From GCA-2686265 sp036010965 (GTDB lineage Bacteria > Planctomycetota > UBA1135 > GCA-002686595): a DNA stretch of 6,432 nt. The notes beneath the pieces were generated by a model. That model worked only from the letters and a program-made list of their open reading frames with translations. It searched no databases and was not told the origin of the DNA. The position numbers and the translations under genes are program-made. The stretch lies in assembly GCA_036010965.1 (NCBI GenBank), contig DASCMO010000200.1, forward strand, positions 1 through 6,432. Reading direction: 5' to 3'. Below, piece by piece: positions 5,933 to 6,432 of the stretch (position 1 is its first letter; each line of letters begins with the position of its first letter).

Positions 5933-6432
5933 TCAGGGCTCCTCGCTCGTCAGGCGCACGCCGTGGCGGGCGGGGCGGGTCACGAGGGCCGCGCGCAGGG
6001 CCAGGCCGGCGGTCGCCGCCGCCGCTTCCACCCCCGCCAGGGCCGCGCGCGCCTCGCCGGCGCCGTCGTAGAGACCGAAGAAGCTCGAACCGCTGCCCGC
6101 CAGTCGGAAGTGCGCCGCGCCCGCGCCGTCGAGCAGCTCGCGCCAGGCCCCCAGAGCGGGGACCGCACGCAGGGCGGCCGGCTCGAGGTCGTTGGCGAGG
6201 GCGCCGCGCGCGCGGGCGGCGGGGCCGGCGGGAAGCGCCTGCGTGGCGGCGTCGGGCTCGCCGTCGCACTCGGCCGCCTCAAGGGCGGCGTAGACCAGGC
6301 CCGTCGGACAGCCCGGCTCCGGGGTCACCAGGACGACCGACCAGTCCCCCACCGACTCCGCCGCCACGGGCCGCACGCGCTCGCCGCGCCCCTCGCACAG
6401 GGCCAGACCCGTCGCGGCCGCCTCCAGAAAGA
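5933..6432 (-). CDS. ispE: 4-diphosphocytidyl-2-C-methyl-D-erythritol kinase, C-terminal part
   Basis: The last 165 residues of a GHMP-family kinase are visible; the N-terminal part, with the ATP-binding motif, lies beyond the right edge. Evidence for IspE is the entry FLEAAATGLALCEGRGERVRP cut by the edge, matching the family FF..G.A...G.GE...P block; then VVLVTPEPGCPT, where IspE has its P....T motif; then NDLE; and then the third GHMP motif in LAGSGSSFFGLYD. The enzyme phosphorylates CDP-methylerythritol at the 2-hydroxyl in the MEP pathway to isoprenoid precursors. Ala-rich stretches reflect the GC-rich genome. The gene ends 98 bases before the proposed spoVG start. ispE and spoVG are also close neighbours in Bacillus. 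Homoserine kinase and other GHMP kinases share the third motif but not the other matches. Confidence 0.9.
   Translation of the reverse strand, partial: FLEAAATGLALCEGRGERVRPVAAESVGDWSVVLVTPEPGCPTGLVYAALEAAECDGEPDAATQALPAGPAARARGALANDLEPAALRAVPALGAWRELLDGAGAAHFRLAGSGSSFFGLYDGAGEARAALAGVEAAAATAGLALRAALVTRPARHGVRLTSEEP

Noticed and set aside
5385..6269. Longer 294-residue version of SpoVG
   Set aside because: The extension is an Arg/Pro-rich shadow of ispE. The family N-terminus begins at about 5834.

Overview
The window is very GC-rich, and every gene I can support lies on the minus strand, so the biological order runs from high to low coordinates. It reads: end of ispE (right edge, partial), spoVG with an inserted zinc ribbon, a fused aroD-aroE, aroK, then a long exported alpha-solenoid (HEAT-like) protein that runs off the left edge in a Pro-Glu-Ala tandem repeat. 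There are no RNA genes, insertion sequences, CRISPR arrays, integrases or other signs of a mobile element. The long plus-strand reading frames are shadows of these genes.

The likely host is a planctomycete or a relative in the PVC group (inference, moderate confidence). The fused type I 3-dehydroquinate dehydratase/shikimate dehydrogenase is a gene form known from Chlamydiae, Planctomycetes and plants. As I remember the family, a SpoVG with a zinc ribbon inside it, next to ispE, is also typical of Planctomycetes. The GC-rich third codon positions and the large exported low-complexity protein fit but prove nothing.

Region by region: 5933-6432 holds the C-terminal part of IspE, a GHMP kinase of the MEP isoprenoid pathway. 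A gap of about 98 bases separates it from spoVG (5385-5834). A 219-base gap with no convincing gene follows (5166-5384). Next come aroDE (3597-5165), with a good Shine-Dalgarno, and aroK (3037-3597), whose start shares one base with the aroDE stop. Together they encode steps 3, 4 and 5 of the shikimate pathway, from 3-dehydroquinate to shikimate 3-phosphate. A GC-rich hairpin lies just past aroK and could end that transcript. After 131 non-coding bases the exported solenoid protein starts at 2905 and stays open for 968 codons to position 1.

Most of the window is core metabolism. The items most worth a second look are the SpoVG zinc-ribbon insertion, the uncharacterised exported solenoid protein and its near-identical 24-base repeat, and the tight aroDE-aroK coupling. 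I see no evidence for a wholly new multi-gene system here.
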